Source: Leifsonia sp. Leaf264 (GTDB lineage: Bacteria > Actinomycetota > Actinomycetes > Actinomycetales > Microbacteriaceae). Taken from it: DNA of 64,000 bases. How positions within the stretch are numbered: position 1 is the stretch's first letter; each line of letters begins with the position of its first letter. Below, one piece after another: positions 28,138 to 36,538 of the stretch. The stretch is from the NCBI RefSeq assembly GCF_001422325.1, contig NZ_LMMR01000005.1, positions 620,001-684,000 of the forward strand, written 5' to 3'. The notes under the pieces were generated by a model that saw only the letters and a program-made list of their open reading frames with translations, was not told the origin of the DNA and did no database searches. Made by a program: the position numbers and the translations under genes.

Positions 28138-29015
28138 GCATCGACGTCGCGACCTATTTCGCTGAGCGCATCGAATCCCTGCGCGGTCTGGATGGGGGAC
28201 ACCGCCAGATCGGCTCGTCTCCGCTGGAACGCGGGGTCCACCGTGTGCTGCGTGATTTCAACGGTCACATTTGGGGGTGGTCGAACCAGGCGTGCCGCGC
28301 GCACGGTGACCGCGACCTGCTGTTCGCCGAGGATGTGCGCAGCACCATCTCGCTGAAAGTGTGGCAGGCGATCATGAAGGAGCTGACTGACCCGGCCGAT
28401 CCGGCGATTGTCAACTATTACTCCTACTTTCAGAAAATCGCTCAGCGCACTGCGTTCGCGTTTTTCCACACGTCGGAGCGGTCCGGATTCAGCAACGTGA
28501 ACGGTGCGTTGCGCCGCACGTCGAAGATCAACAAGACCCGCGGCGAGATGACCATTTCGATGGGCCGTGAGCCGTCGGACGAAGAGGTCGTTGCGGAGGT
28601 GAACCGGGTCATGCACGAGACCCGGAAGAACCCGGAGAAGCAGGGTGCCCTGGTCAGCCTTCAGGATGTGCGTGTTGCCACGTCTTCATCGCTTGACGGC
28701 ATGGTCGCCGAGTACGGCGATTCGATCTGGGAGCCCGTCGTTCACGACGAGGCCGAGCTGTCCTCTGTCGAAGCTCCGTCGTTGATCGAGAGGATCATCG
28801 ATGAGTGTTTCGACGAGTCTTCGGAGCTGGGCGAGATCGCTCAGCTGTGGATCGGGAACGCTGTTTCCGAGCCGCCGGTGATCCGTACGGAGGTGGAGAT
28901 TCGTGATCTCGTGTCCCCGAGGGTGGCGTCTGTTGCTGCGCTGATGATCGAGGTGAAGGAAGTGGCACAGCGTGTGTGCATCGACGACTTCGGCATCGAC
29001 TCTCCCTTTCTCTGA
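28134..29015 (+). CDS. Divergent sigma-70-family-like protein, 293 aa
   Basis: Starts at GTG 28134 (overlap GTGA with the mIHF-like stop, SD GAGGAGA). Residues about 58-120 (DLLFAEDVRSTISLKVWQAI ... IVNYYSYFQKIAQRTAFAFF) resemble region 2; about 125-190 (GEMTISMGREPSDEEVVAEVN ... GALVSLQDV) match the region 3 pattern 'LGREPTxEELA...VSLDE'; the C-terminus (IRTEVEIRDLVSPRVASVAALMIEVKEVAQRVC) resembles the region 4 helix-turn-helix. No close relative recognised. It may direct polymerase to the unusual motif found before most genes here; a non-sigma DNA-binding role is the main alternative. Confidence 0.55.
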   Translation: MSIDVATYFAERIESLRGLDGGHRQIGSSPLERGVHRVLRDFNGHIWGWSNQACRAHGDRDLLFAEDVRSTISLKVWQAIMKELTDPADPAIVNYYSYFQKIAQRTAFAFFHTSERSGFSNVNGALRRTSKINKTRGEMTISMGREPSDEEVVAEVNRVMHETRKNPEKQGALVSLQDVRVATSSSLDGMVAEYGDSIWEPVVHDEAELSSVEAPSLIERIIDECFDESSELGEIAQLWIGNAVSEPPVIRTEVEIRDLVSPRVASVAALMIEVKEVAQRVCIDDFGIDSPFL

Positions 29016-29020
29016 TCATT

Positions 29021-29038
29021 CCGGTCATCACTGACCGG
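29021..29038 (+). terminator. Hairpin after the sigma-like gene
   Basis: CCGGTCA-TCAC-TGACCGG, perfect 7-bp stem 6 nt after the TGA; no T-run follows. Confidence 0.55.
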
Positions 29039-29097
29039 GTCCCGTCACCCACTAACTGGGGGCGGGATTCATCATGCCCGACAGAAGCCGGGAAAAC

Positions 29098-29182
29098 AAA
29101 TCGCCCCCGAAAGGGGTGAAGCTCGTGGTGTAACCGCTTCGTTGCGGGCACGAGTACATAACTTACACCCCCACAGCGAGGG
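29098..29182 (+). ncRNA. Tandem pseudoknot-like RNA element, copy 1
   Basis: Starts with a CCCC-GAAA-GGGG hairpin, then interleaved helices: A (CTCGTG, 29122-29127) pairs with A' (CACGAG, 29149-29154) and B (GGTGTAA, 29127-29133) pairs with B' (TTACACC, 29163-29169), giving the order A-B-A'-B'. A small hairpin CCGC/GCGG sits inside. Between convergent genes, so it may belong to either 3' UTR; strand assigned by its position behind the sigma-like operon. Confidence 0.55.
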
Positions 29183-29188
29183 TAAGTC

Positions 29189-29272
29189 AAATCAGCCCCG
29201 GAAAGGGGGCGCGCAGGGGTGTAACGACGAGGCGGGTCAAGCCGGCCTGCGCATTACACCCCCCCGATCGGG
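29189..29272 (+). ncRNA. Tandem pseudoknot-like RNA element, copy 2
   Basis: Same layout: CCCCGGAAAGGGG hairpin, helix A GCGCAGG (29211-29217) with A' CCTGCGC (29246-29252), and helix B GGTGTAA (29218-29224) with B' TTACACC (29254-29260). Helix A differs completely from copy 1 while pairing is kept; helix B is conserved in sequence. A hairpin GGC/GCC sits in the loop. Confidence 0.55.
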
Positions 29273-29273
29273 A

Positions 29274-29687
29274 TTACGCCTCGGCGGGGTAGAAGACCGC
29301 GACGCCCTTGGAGTTCTCCAGCACCTCCACGTAGGGCTCGACGTCGCCGAACTCCTCATTCAGGGCCGAGTGCGGGTTGCCCTGCTCCTTCGCGTACTCC
29401 TCCTCGGAGGCGTACGTCTCGAACAGCCACTCCCCGAACTCCGCGTCGTCCGCCTGCGGGTTCCACGACTGGAACAGCTGCTTCGCCTCCAGGTACGTGT
29501 CCGAGGAGCTGATCGCAGCGCGCTGCTCGTTGTGGCCGAAGCCCTCATAGCCGTCGGTGACAGCAAGGGAGAACTCAGGAGCGTCGGAGCGCAGGTGCTC
29601 AGGGATCGGCTCGAACTGCTTCGTGAACGGGTTGCGGTGCTGGTCGCGGAGGTGGGCCTTGGCTGGGTCGATGGTGAGGTTGCTCAT
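29274..29687 (-). CDS. Hypothetical acidic protein, 137 aa
   Basis: Starts MSNLTIDPAKAHLRDQHRNPFTKQFEPIPEHL; strongly acidic, no membrane segment or recognised domain. Converges on the sigma-like operon with the two RNA elements between. The ATG follows GCCGCACACCTA by 9 nt from GCACAC. Downstream end of a run of small minus-strand genes. Confidence 0.65.
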   Translation of the reverse strand: MSNLTIDPAKAHLRDQHRNPFTKQFEPIPEHLRSDAPEFSLAVTDGYEGFGHNEQRAAISSSDTYLEAKQLFQSWNPQADDAEFGEWLFETYASEEEYAKEQGNPHSALNEEFGDVEPYVEVLENSKGVAVFYPAEA

Positions 29688-29693
29688 ACCACC

Positions 29694-29706
29694 TAGGTGT
29701 GCGGCT
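29694..29706 (-). promoter_or_regulatory. Start-associated motif AGCCGCACACCTA
   Basis: 9 nt from GCACAC to ATG 29687; begins 1 nt after the stop of gene 29708-29950. Confidence 0.55.
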
Positions 29707-29707
29707 G

Positions 29708-29950
29708 CTACGAGCCCGGGTTCAGTCGCTCTCTGATCTCGCGGGCCTTCTCCAGCAGGGCGATGACAGTGTCCAGCTGGTGCGGGAAGATCGCCACGTA
29801 CTGACCTTCGTCGCCGTTATCGACGAGCTGGACGACACCGTCGCCGTTGTCGTCGATCGCGACCACCACCGCGAAGTCCTCAGGATCGCCGCTATCGATC
29901 GTGGTGCGGGTGACGATCTTCGTCTGCACCTCGTACGTGTTCACGCTCAT
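29708..29950 (-). CDS. Hypothetical protein, 80 aa
   Basis: Small protein MSVNTYEVQTKIVTRTTIDSG, beta strands then a C-terminal helix (LDTVIALLEKAREIRERL). Unknown function. Has a clear SD (GGGGGAG) and a TCGCCACATG motif about 37 nt upstream, i.e. a leadered transcript. Confidence 0.65.
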   Translation of the reverse strand: MSVNTYEVQTKIVTRTTIDSGDPEDFAVVVAIDDNGDGVVQLVDNGDEGQYVAIFPHQLDTVIALLEKAREIRERLNPGS

Positions 29951-29987
29951 TTGGACTCCCCCGGTGTTGTGCTGATGTAGGGGTTAG

Positions 29988-30000
29988 ACATGTGGCGAGG
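29988..30000 (-). promoter_or_regulatory. CTCGCCACATGTC motif
   Basis: About 37 nt upstream of ATG 29950, right after the stop of gene 30010-31347. Confidence 0.5.
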
Positions 30001-30009
30001 CAGCGCCAG

Positions 30010-31347
30010 TCACATCGCCTTCATGAGCTCGTCGACCTCGATGACGGAGGATGCGATGTATGAGTTGATTCGAGCGACATGGTCCAGGTGGGTGTCAATG
30101 AGGCGTTTGCCGACGCTCATCCCGTTGTCCATGACCCGGGTCCTGTACGCGATCCTCTGGGCGCCTTCGCCGGCGACCACGTTTCCCTGGTGGATCTCGC
30201 CATATGCACCGCGGACCTTCTGGTGCAGCCCTGTCAACGTCGCCTTGTCTGCACCGTCGGCGTACTGTTCGAGGAACTCGGCTGCCGCCTTCTCCAACTT
30301 CTTGTCGTTCTCGGCGAACTGCGCCTGGATGGTGTCGACGATGGCGACGACGGTCCGCGGCTCGGCGTTCTTGTTCCCGACGACATTCATCTTCGCCTGG
30401 TAGCCGCCGTGGGTCGCCGCGAGCTCCAGTGTGGCTGCGTTAGCCTCTCGGGAGTGTCCGATCGCGGCCGCGAGCTCCTGGTTGACGGGGTGGCCGGCGC
30501 GGAGTTCAGCGTTCGCGATGGTCCAGAGCGCTCCGGTGCCAGCCTGGTGGATGGCGCGGAGCTTCGACTCTCGCGACCCGGCGGGGTCATAGACGGCCGG
30601 CCCGATCTTCGAGGCGCTGACCATGTAGCGCATCTCCGTGGCGGGGTTGCCGTCGTCGTCGAGTTCCTGGATGACGATCTCGCCGGTCGCTTCATCGGTG
30701 TACGTCTTCTTGTGCTTGCCGGCCAGGGACACCCAGGAGCCGTCGATCGCGACTGCTCCTTCGGTTCGGCTGTCGGTCACGGCTCGAGGGATTCCGATCA
30801 TCCGGTTCCGGGTGATGGCTGTCGGCTCTCCGTTGGTGAAGCCGACGTGGGAGGTGAGGATGACGGTGCCGGCCTCCTTCAGTGCGGCGAACGCCTTGGT
30901 CTTGGGGAGGTCGGTGAGCGGGTTCCGGACGGGCTCGTCCACCGGGGCGGGCGCTTCAGGCTCGTCCCACGACATCGGCTTCGGGAAGTCTTCGTCGTGG
31001 TAGCTGTCCTGGTCGTCGAAGCGGTGGCCGGTCTGTGCTGCGATAGCGGCGATGACCAGGTTGTGGTCGCCGGAGTTGAGCATCGACGCGGACAGGTTCG
31101 ATACGGCGAGCGGGTGCTCGGCAAGCAGTCGCTCGGCGACCTTGTCTGCCGGCAGGAGAGCACCGTCCCAGAGGTAGTCGTTGATGTTGTCGACGGCGAC
31201 GTAGTTGGCCTTGATGTCGTCGGCGGAGATCTTGTCGGTGAGGAATCCCGGGGTGTTGAAGTAGACGGCGAACCGTCCGGCGTTACCGCCCCATCCGAGG
31301 TCTCCTCGGCGCATCAGTGTGGCGCCGTTCTGCATCTGGTATTCCAT
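30010..31347 (-). CDS. Hypothetical protein, 445 aa
   Basis: Begins MEYQMQNGATLMRRGDLGWGGNAGRFAVYFNTPGFLTDKIS. Soluble; middle part mixed alpha/beta (VILTSHVGFTNGEPTAITRNRMIG), C-terminal third helical with coiled-coil character (FAENDKKLEKAAAEFLEQYADG). No family recognised. ATG 31347 is 11 nt after GCCACAC. Confidence 0.7.
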   Translation of the reverse strand: MEYQMQNGATLMRRGDLGWGGNAGRFAVYFNTPGFLTDKISADDIKANYVAVDNINDYLWDGALLPADKVAERLLAEHPLAVSNLSASMLNSGDHNLVIAAIAAQTGHRFDDQDSYHDEDFPKPMSWDEPEAPAPVDEPVRNPLTDLPKTKAFAALKEAGTVILTSHVGFTNGEPTAITRNRMIGIPRAVTDSRTEGAVAIDGSWVSLAGKHKKTYTDEATGEIVIQELDDDGNPATEMRYMVSASKIGPAVYDPAGSRESKLRAIHQAGTGALWTIANAELRAGHPVNQELAAAIGHSREANAATLELAATHGGYQAKMNVVGNKNAEPRTVVAIVDTIQAQFAENDKKLEKAAAEFLEQYADGADKATLTGLHQKVRGAYGEIHQGNVVAGEGAQRIAYRTRVMDNGMSVGKRLIDTHLDHVARINSYIASSVIEVDELMKAM

Positions 31348-31353
31348 GCAGAG

Positions 31354-31367
31354 TAGGTGTGTGGCTT
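31354..31367 (-). promoter_or_regulatory. Start-associated motif AAGCCACACACCTA
   Basis: 11 nt from CCACAC to ATG 31347; 2 nt after the preceding TAG. Confidence 0.6.
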
Positions 31368-31369
31368 GG

Positions 31370-31798
31370 CTACCGGCCGAGGGTCTGGTGCAGGCCCATC
31401 CGCAGGAGCTCTGCCTTGAGGCTCTCCTTGCCGCTCAGTGCGGCCAGGGTCTGTGATGTGAGAGCTGCGAACGCCTTGCGACTGCCGGAGAGGTAGGTGA
31501 ACCCTCGGGGCCCTGTCGCCCAATGCCGGAGGGCGTCGTCTCCGAGCTCGTGCAGCGCCCAACCGAACACCGGTCCCGCAAGCCAGACGGTCTCGCCTGC
31601 AGCGATCGGGGCTCGGCCGTCCAGTCGCCAGACGAACTCCTCATCGGAGGGGTGGAGCGGCTGAAGGCTGGCGCGTGTCCAGTTGAGTCCTGCCGCCACG
31701 AACTCCCGGCCGCCGATCGAGAGGACCGGGGTTCGCTCCGTGAGTCGGTGCTCGTCTCCGACGATGTCGCCGACGAATCCGGTCAGACTGGCCCTCAT
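31370..31798 (-). CDS. Hypothetical protein, 142 aa
   Basis: MRASLTGFVGDIVGDEHRLTERTPVLSIGGREFVAAGLNWTRASLQ; compact alpha/beta protein without recognisable motifs. ATG lies 2 nt after the TGA of the transglycosylase gene, so translation is probably coupled to it. Confidence 0.6.
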   Translation of the reverse strand: MRASLTGFVGDIVGDEHRLTERTPVLSIGGREFVAAGLNWTRASLQPLHPSDEEFVWRLDGRAPIAAGETVWLAGPVFGWALHELGDDALRHWATGPRGFTYLSGSRKAFAALTSQTLAALSGKESLKAELLRMGLHQTLGR

Positions 31799-31800
31799 GC

Positions 31801-32466
31801 TCAGTACCAGCCGGAGGACTCAGAGTGAGCCCATGCACCGCAAGGGTCTCCGTAGCGCTCCTGGATGTAGCCGAGCCCCCAGATGATCTGGGTGGCCGGG
31901 TTAGTCTCCCAGTCGGCGCCGGCGGAGGCCATCTTGCTGCCAGGCAGCGACTGCGGGATCCCGTACGCGCCTGACGAGCTGTTGCTCGCGGCGGCGTTCC
32001 AACCGGACTCCCGGTCCCAGAGGGCGACAAGGCATCCGAACTGGTCCTCGCCCCAGCCGCGGGGAGCCATCATGTCGTGGGCGATCGCCTGCGCACTGCC
32101 CGGGTCGGGGGCGAACACCGGCGGGGCCGCGTAGATGGCGACCGGATCCGGCTCGGGCGATGGTACCGGCTCGGGCTTGGGCGCAGGTGGCGGCGGTGGC
32201 GGTGGGACGTAGGCGACGACGGTGTAGTTGTCGCGCACCACCTCGGTCGGCGCGGCGCCGGTCGGGACGGTGATCGTCTGCAGTGGTCCGTGGTCGACGG
32301 TCGCGACGGTGGTCGGCTGCGAGGGCGCAGCGAACGCCATGGGGGCGAGGGCGATGGTGGCGCCGAATAGGGCGACTGCTGCCAGCGCGCCAGCTTTTCT
32401 GGGGTTCACTGCGGGTGCCGGGCGGCGGCTTGTGGTGACGGCGCGGTGCCGTGAGGTTGAGGGCAT
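31801..32466 (-). CDS. Secreted lytic transglycosylase-like protein, 221 aa
   Basis: N-terminal signal segment (AGALAAVALFGATIALAPMAFAAP), a Pro-rich linker (VPPPPPPPAPKPEPVPSPEP), and a C-terminal SLT/lysozyme-like domain WGEDQFGCLVALWDRESGWNAAASNSSSGAYGIPQSLPGSKMASAG ... IIWGLGYIQERYGDPCGAWAH, with catalytic Glu in RESGW. The closest relative in the window is at 54380. Cleaves peptidoglycan outside the membrane. ATG 32466 has CGGAAG; GCCACATG motif about 53 nt upstream. The in-frame ATG 32523 would lie inside the motif. Confidence 0.82.
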   Translation of the reverse strand: MPSTSRHRAVTTSRRPAPAVNPRKAGALAAVALFGATIALAPMAFAAPSQPTTVATVDHGPLQTITVPTGAAPTEVVRDNYTVVAYVPPPPPPPAPKPEPVPSPEPDPVAIYAAPPVFAPDPGSAQAIAHDMMAPRGWGEDQFGCLVALWDRESGWNAAASNSSSGAYGIPQSLPGSKMASAGADWETNPATQIIWGLGYIQERYGDPCGAWAHSESSGWY

Positions 32467-32518
32467 GAAGTCTGCTTCCGGTCGCGGGGACGCCTCGGCG
32501 TGTTCTGTCTGTTGTGTG

Positions 32519-32530
32519 GGCATGTGGCGG
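32519..32530 (-). promoter_or_regulatory. CCGCCACATGCC motif
   Basis: About 53 nt upstream of ATG 32466. Confidence 0.5.
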
Positions 32531-32535
32531 AAGGC

Positions 32536-32561
32536 GGGTGCCCCGCCTAAGCGGGGCACCC
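32536..32561. terminator. Hairpin between nrdF and the transglycosylase gene
   Basis: Perfect 11-bp stem GGGTGCCCCGC / GCGGGGCACCC with a CTAA loop. Two further small hairpins lie between it and nrdF: CTATTG..CAATAG (32605-32627) and CCCCC-AAAT-GGGGG (32651-32664). Confidence 0.8.
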
Positions 32562-32664
32562 TTGGTGGCCAACGATTTGGGTCGGTCAGCTTTGGTGGGC
32601 GATGCTATTGAGAATTGTTCGCAATAGGAATCTGAAGTCCCAATCGCTGTCCCCCAAATGGGGG

Positions 32665-34118
<1,454 letters not shown>

Positions 34119-34153
34119 GGAGGCTTTCTGTGGCGGGAGGTCGGGGTCTGAAA

Positions 34154-34166
34154 GACATGTGGCAAA
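34154..34166 (-). promoter_or_regulatory. TTTGCCACATGTC motif
   Basis: About 36 nt upstream of ATG 34118, the likely promoter of the SIMPL-nrdF unit. Confidence 0.45.
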
Positions 34167-34197
34167 GCTCGCCTGGTGTCTGCTGACCTGGACCTTG

Positions 34198-34210
34198 TAG
34201 GTGTGTGGCT
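34198..34210 (-). promoter_or_regulatory. AGCCACACACCTA motif without a start codon
   Basis: Overlaps the TAG of gene 34209-34697 but no ATG/GTG follows at the usual 11 nt; possibly a second promoter or a relic. Confidence 0.4.
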
Positions 34211-34697
34211 ACGCGGCGTCCACGACGGAGCGGCGTGTCCCCGCGAGGACGGCGGCCAGGTCGATGTACCAGGCGGTCGGATCGTCGGCGAACCCGGGGA
34301 CCAGGCGGATGACGAGGTCGGAGTCGACGGCGGCGAAGTCGTCGACGGTCTGGCGGGTGACGTAGGCGGAGAGCAGTCCGAGCCCGACATCGGCGACGGT
34401 GGATGCTCCGCCGTCCCAGTCGCTCAGGTACGCGGCGGCGTTCTCCGCCGCAACCTCGGCAACCTTTCCGGAGTGGGTCTCGAGCGCCCAGATCTGCGGG
34501 TAGATGTCACGGATGCTGACGTGATTACCGGCGGCCTCCGCGACGGTGTTGGTGAGGGCGAGTGCCGTTGCGCGGTCAGTGTCGATGTAGTCGAGGCCTG
34601 TCGCTGCGGCAGCCAGAAGGTCGCGGATGTACTCGGGAGCGTCGGTGGCGCCGGCTTCAGCGAGACGTCCGGCGATGGTGCGAGGGAATGCAGTCAT
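34209..34697 (-). CDS. Hypothetical protein, 162 aa
   Basis: MTAFPRTIAGRLAEAGATDAPEYIRDLLAAAATGLDY; helical, acidic, no recognised domain. Preceded by the fifth CGCGCATAGAAC element. Monocistronic: a 13-bp hairpin precedes it and a motif follows it. Confidence 0.65.
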   Translation of the reverse strand: MTAFPRTIAGRLAEAGATDAPEYIRDLLAAAATGLDYIDTDRATALALTNTVAEAAGNHVSIRDIYPQIWALETHSGKVAEVAAENAAAYLSDWDGGASTVADVGLGLLSAYVTRQTVDDFAAVDSDLVIRLVPGFADDPTAWYIDLAAVLAGTRRSVVDAA

Positions 34698-34731
34698 ACA
34701 GTTCTATGCGCGACGGGAGTAGCCGGCTGCT
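34698..34731 (-). promoter_or_regulatory. CAGCCGG...CGCGCATAGAAC element, copy 5
   Basis: GCAGCCGGCTACTCCCGTCG then CGCATAGAACTGT directly before ATG 34697. Confidence 0.6.
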
Positions 34732-34747
34732 TCCAGCAAGGGTGGAG

Positions 34748-34785
34748 CCTCGGGCCGCGCCGACACCGAGTAGCGCGGCCCGAGG
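34748..34785. terminator. Hairpin after the first Nudix gene
   Basis: Perfect 13-bp stem CCTCGGGCCGCGC / GCGCGGCCCGAGG with a 12-nt loop. Confidence 0.75.
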
Positions 34786-34796
34786 GGTTCAGGGGG

Positions 34797-35378
34797 TCAG
34801 GGCTTCGGTGACATCTGTCCTGAAGCGACCAGTTGGGCCCAGGCTGCGAGGGTGATGCCGCAGGTGATGACACCGCTGGTGACGAGGCTGGTGAGTGTGC
34901 CGTCGTTCACCCACAGCTGCTTGGCGCCGGACTTCTCCTCTTGGAACAGCATGTTCTCCTGAGGCTTCGTGTCGAACAGGTACACCACGACCGCGGTGTC
35001 CATCAGGCCGGGCTCCGGGTAGAAGCCGCCGAGCCGGACCGGGTCGGGAAGCACTTCGCAGCCGACCTCCTCTTCCAACTCGCGCTGAGCTTCCTCGACG
35101 GTCAGGGCGGTCGCCCAGCCGCGGGGGAACTCCAGAGTGAACGAGTTCGACGCGGGACGGTGCTGCTTCACCAGCCCGTAGTAGGAGACGCCTTTCGCTG
35201 TGGCTCGAGGGATCGCGACGACGCCGAGACCAGTGCCGGGACGGACGATCGTGACGGTGCCGGGACGCCCGTCAGGTCGGATGACCGGGGTCTCGTCGAC
35301 ACGCATCTTGTCGTTCTGAAAACGGGTCTCGCTCGGTCCGGTGGGGGTGAAGCCAGGCTCTGTGACGCCGAAGCTCAT
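34797..35378 (-). CDS. Nudix hydrolase-like protein A, 193 aa
   Basis: Related to ADP-ribose/NDP-sugar pyrophosphatases: RVDETPVIRPDGRPGTVTIVRPGTGLGVVAIPR, then LEFPRGWATALTVEEAQRELEEEVGCEV. The RELEEEVG half of the Nudix box is intact, but the first half is two residues short and lacks the expected Glu seven residues after the Gly. Paralogue of the next gene (35433-36023). SD GAGGAGGG; promoter motif about 42 nt upstream. Confidence 0.75.
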   Translation of the reverse strand: MSFGVTEPGFTPTGPSETRFQNDKMRVDETPVIRPDGRPGTVTIVRPGTGLGVVAIPRATAKGVSYYGLVKQHRPASNSFTLEFPRGWATALTVEEAQRELEEEVGCEVLPDPVRLGGFYPEPGLMDTAVVVYLFDTKPQENMLFQEEKSGAKQLWVNDGTLTSLVTSGVITCGITLAAWAQLVASGQMSPKP

Positions 35379-35419
35379 GGTGTTCCCTCCTCACTGGTCC
35401 GGGATTGGTTCAGCTGTCA

Positions 35420-35432
35420 GACATGTGGCGAA
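35420..35432 (-). promoter_or_regulatory. TTCGCCACATGTC motif
   Basis: About 42 nt upstream of ATG 35378. Confidence 0.5.
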
Positions 35433-36023
35433 TCAGAGCGCGCTGATGTTCCGGCCGGTGGCGACAAGCTGCGCCCAGGCGGCGATCGTGAACCCGCAGG
35501 TGATCTGCCCGCGAGAGATGAGCCCCTGCAGGGTTCCGCCGTTCACCCAGTGGTGGATGGCGCCGGAGGACTCCTCGCGGTACGAGTCCTGGTCGAGGAA
35601 GACTGCGTCCTCGGTGGTCGTGCAGGCGGCAAGGTAGGTGGCGACGGTAGTGGTGAGCAGCCCGGTGTCGGGGTGGATCGTGCCGATCCGCAGCGGCTCA
35701 CCGTTCACCTCGCAGCCGACCTCCTCGACGACCTCGCGGGCGGCGCTCACGCTGTCCAGATCCTTCGTAGCTCCACGCGGGAACTCCAGAGACTGACCTC
35801 CGATGGGCGGCCGGTGCTGGCTGACCAACGCGAAGTAGGGCAGGCCTCGGATGAAGGTGCGCGGGATGACGACGACACCGTTGCCGGTCCCCGGAGTCAC
35901 CGTGGTGAAGAAGCCATCCTCGCCGTCCGGACGGACGACAGGGGTCTCCTCCACACGGATGAACTGGTTCGCGAAACGTGGCTCAGCTTCACCTTTGGGG
36001 GTGAATCCGTAGTGACGTGTCAT
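35433..36023 (-). CDS. Nudix hydrolase-like protein B, 196 aa
   Basis: Paralogue of 34797-35378, sharing RVEETPVVRPDGEDGFFTTVTPGTGNGVVVIPR and LEFPRGATKDLDSVSAAREVVEEVGCEV, with the same shortened Nudix box, plus the shared C-terminus ITCGFTIAAWAQLVATGR. Substrate unknown; both may sanitise nucleotides or modify ADP-ribose. The start at 36023 has GAAAGG; the motif is 51 nt upstream. Confidence 0.75.
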   Translation of the reverse strand: MTRHYGFTPKGEAEPRFANQFIRVEETPVVRPDGEDGFFTTVTPGTGNGVVVIPRTFIRGLPYFALVSQHRPPIGGQSLEFPRGATKDLDSVSAAREVVEEVGCEVNGEPLRIGTIHPDTGLLTTTVATYLAACTTTEDAVFLDQDSYREESSGAIHHWVNGGTLQGLISRGQITCGFTIAAWAQLVATGRNISAL

Positions 36024-36073
36024 GGGCTCGGTGCCTTTCGTTGTGGGCAGGCGGTGAAACCTGTCACACCTCA

Positions 36074-36086
36074 GGCATGTGGCGAA
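36074..36086 (-). promoter_or_regulatory. TTCGCCACATGCC motif
   Basis: About 51 nt upstream of ATG 36023. Confidence 0.5.
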
Positions 36087-36110
36087 TAACACTCGGTTCT
36101 CGCTGTTCCG

Positions 36111-36506
36111 TCAGTGCAGGTGGGCTGCCGCTGCAAGGAAGCCGAAACCTGCAGCCTCTCCCCTGTACTCGGCGATGAGCTCCGCAGCGACATGTGCGTT
36201 CGTCTGAACGTCCGCGATGCGACCTTCCCCGAGATTGCGCAGGAACCAGGCCGAGATTCGCTGCTTGGAGCTGGTCGCGTCGATGATGTTGCCCGGTGCG
36301 TTCCTCGCGATAATGGCCGCTGCCGCCTCGGTTTCCGCACGGGCGACCAGCTGGTGACGCTCATTGATGACCATCTTCCCGACCGCCGTCCATCGCATGC
36401 CGGCTGAGGGAGCTAGCGCTTCAGCTTCCGCCTGCTCCGCCTCGAAGCGGGTGACAAGTTCACGAAGGCCACCGTCGACCTGGGCGTGTGCTTCTGTGAT
36501 GTCCAC
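36111..36506 (-). CDS. Hypothetical helical protein, 131 aa
   Basis: Starts at GTG 36506 (MDITEAHAQVDGGLRELVTRFEAEQAEAEAL). Ala-rich helices, no recognised domain. The GTG is 10 nt after CCGCCACATG, which supports this start in the absence of a Shine-Dalgarno sequence. Confidence 0.6.
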   Translation of the reverse strand: MDITEAHAQVDGGLRELVTRFEAEQAEAEALAPSAGMRWTAVGKMVINERHQLVARAETEAAAAIIARNAPGNIIDATSSKQRISAWFLRNLGEGRIADVQTNAHVAAELIAEYRGEAAGFGFLAAAAHLH

Positions 36507-36514
36507 ACCCCAAA

Positions 36515-36527
36515 GGCATGTGGCGGA
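36515..36527 (-). promoter_or_regulatory. Start-associated motif TCCGCCACATGCC
   Basis: 10 nt from CACATG to GTG 36506. Confidence 0.6.
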
Positions 36528-36538
36528 GAGTCAGTGGT

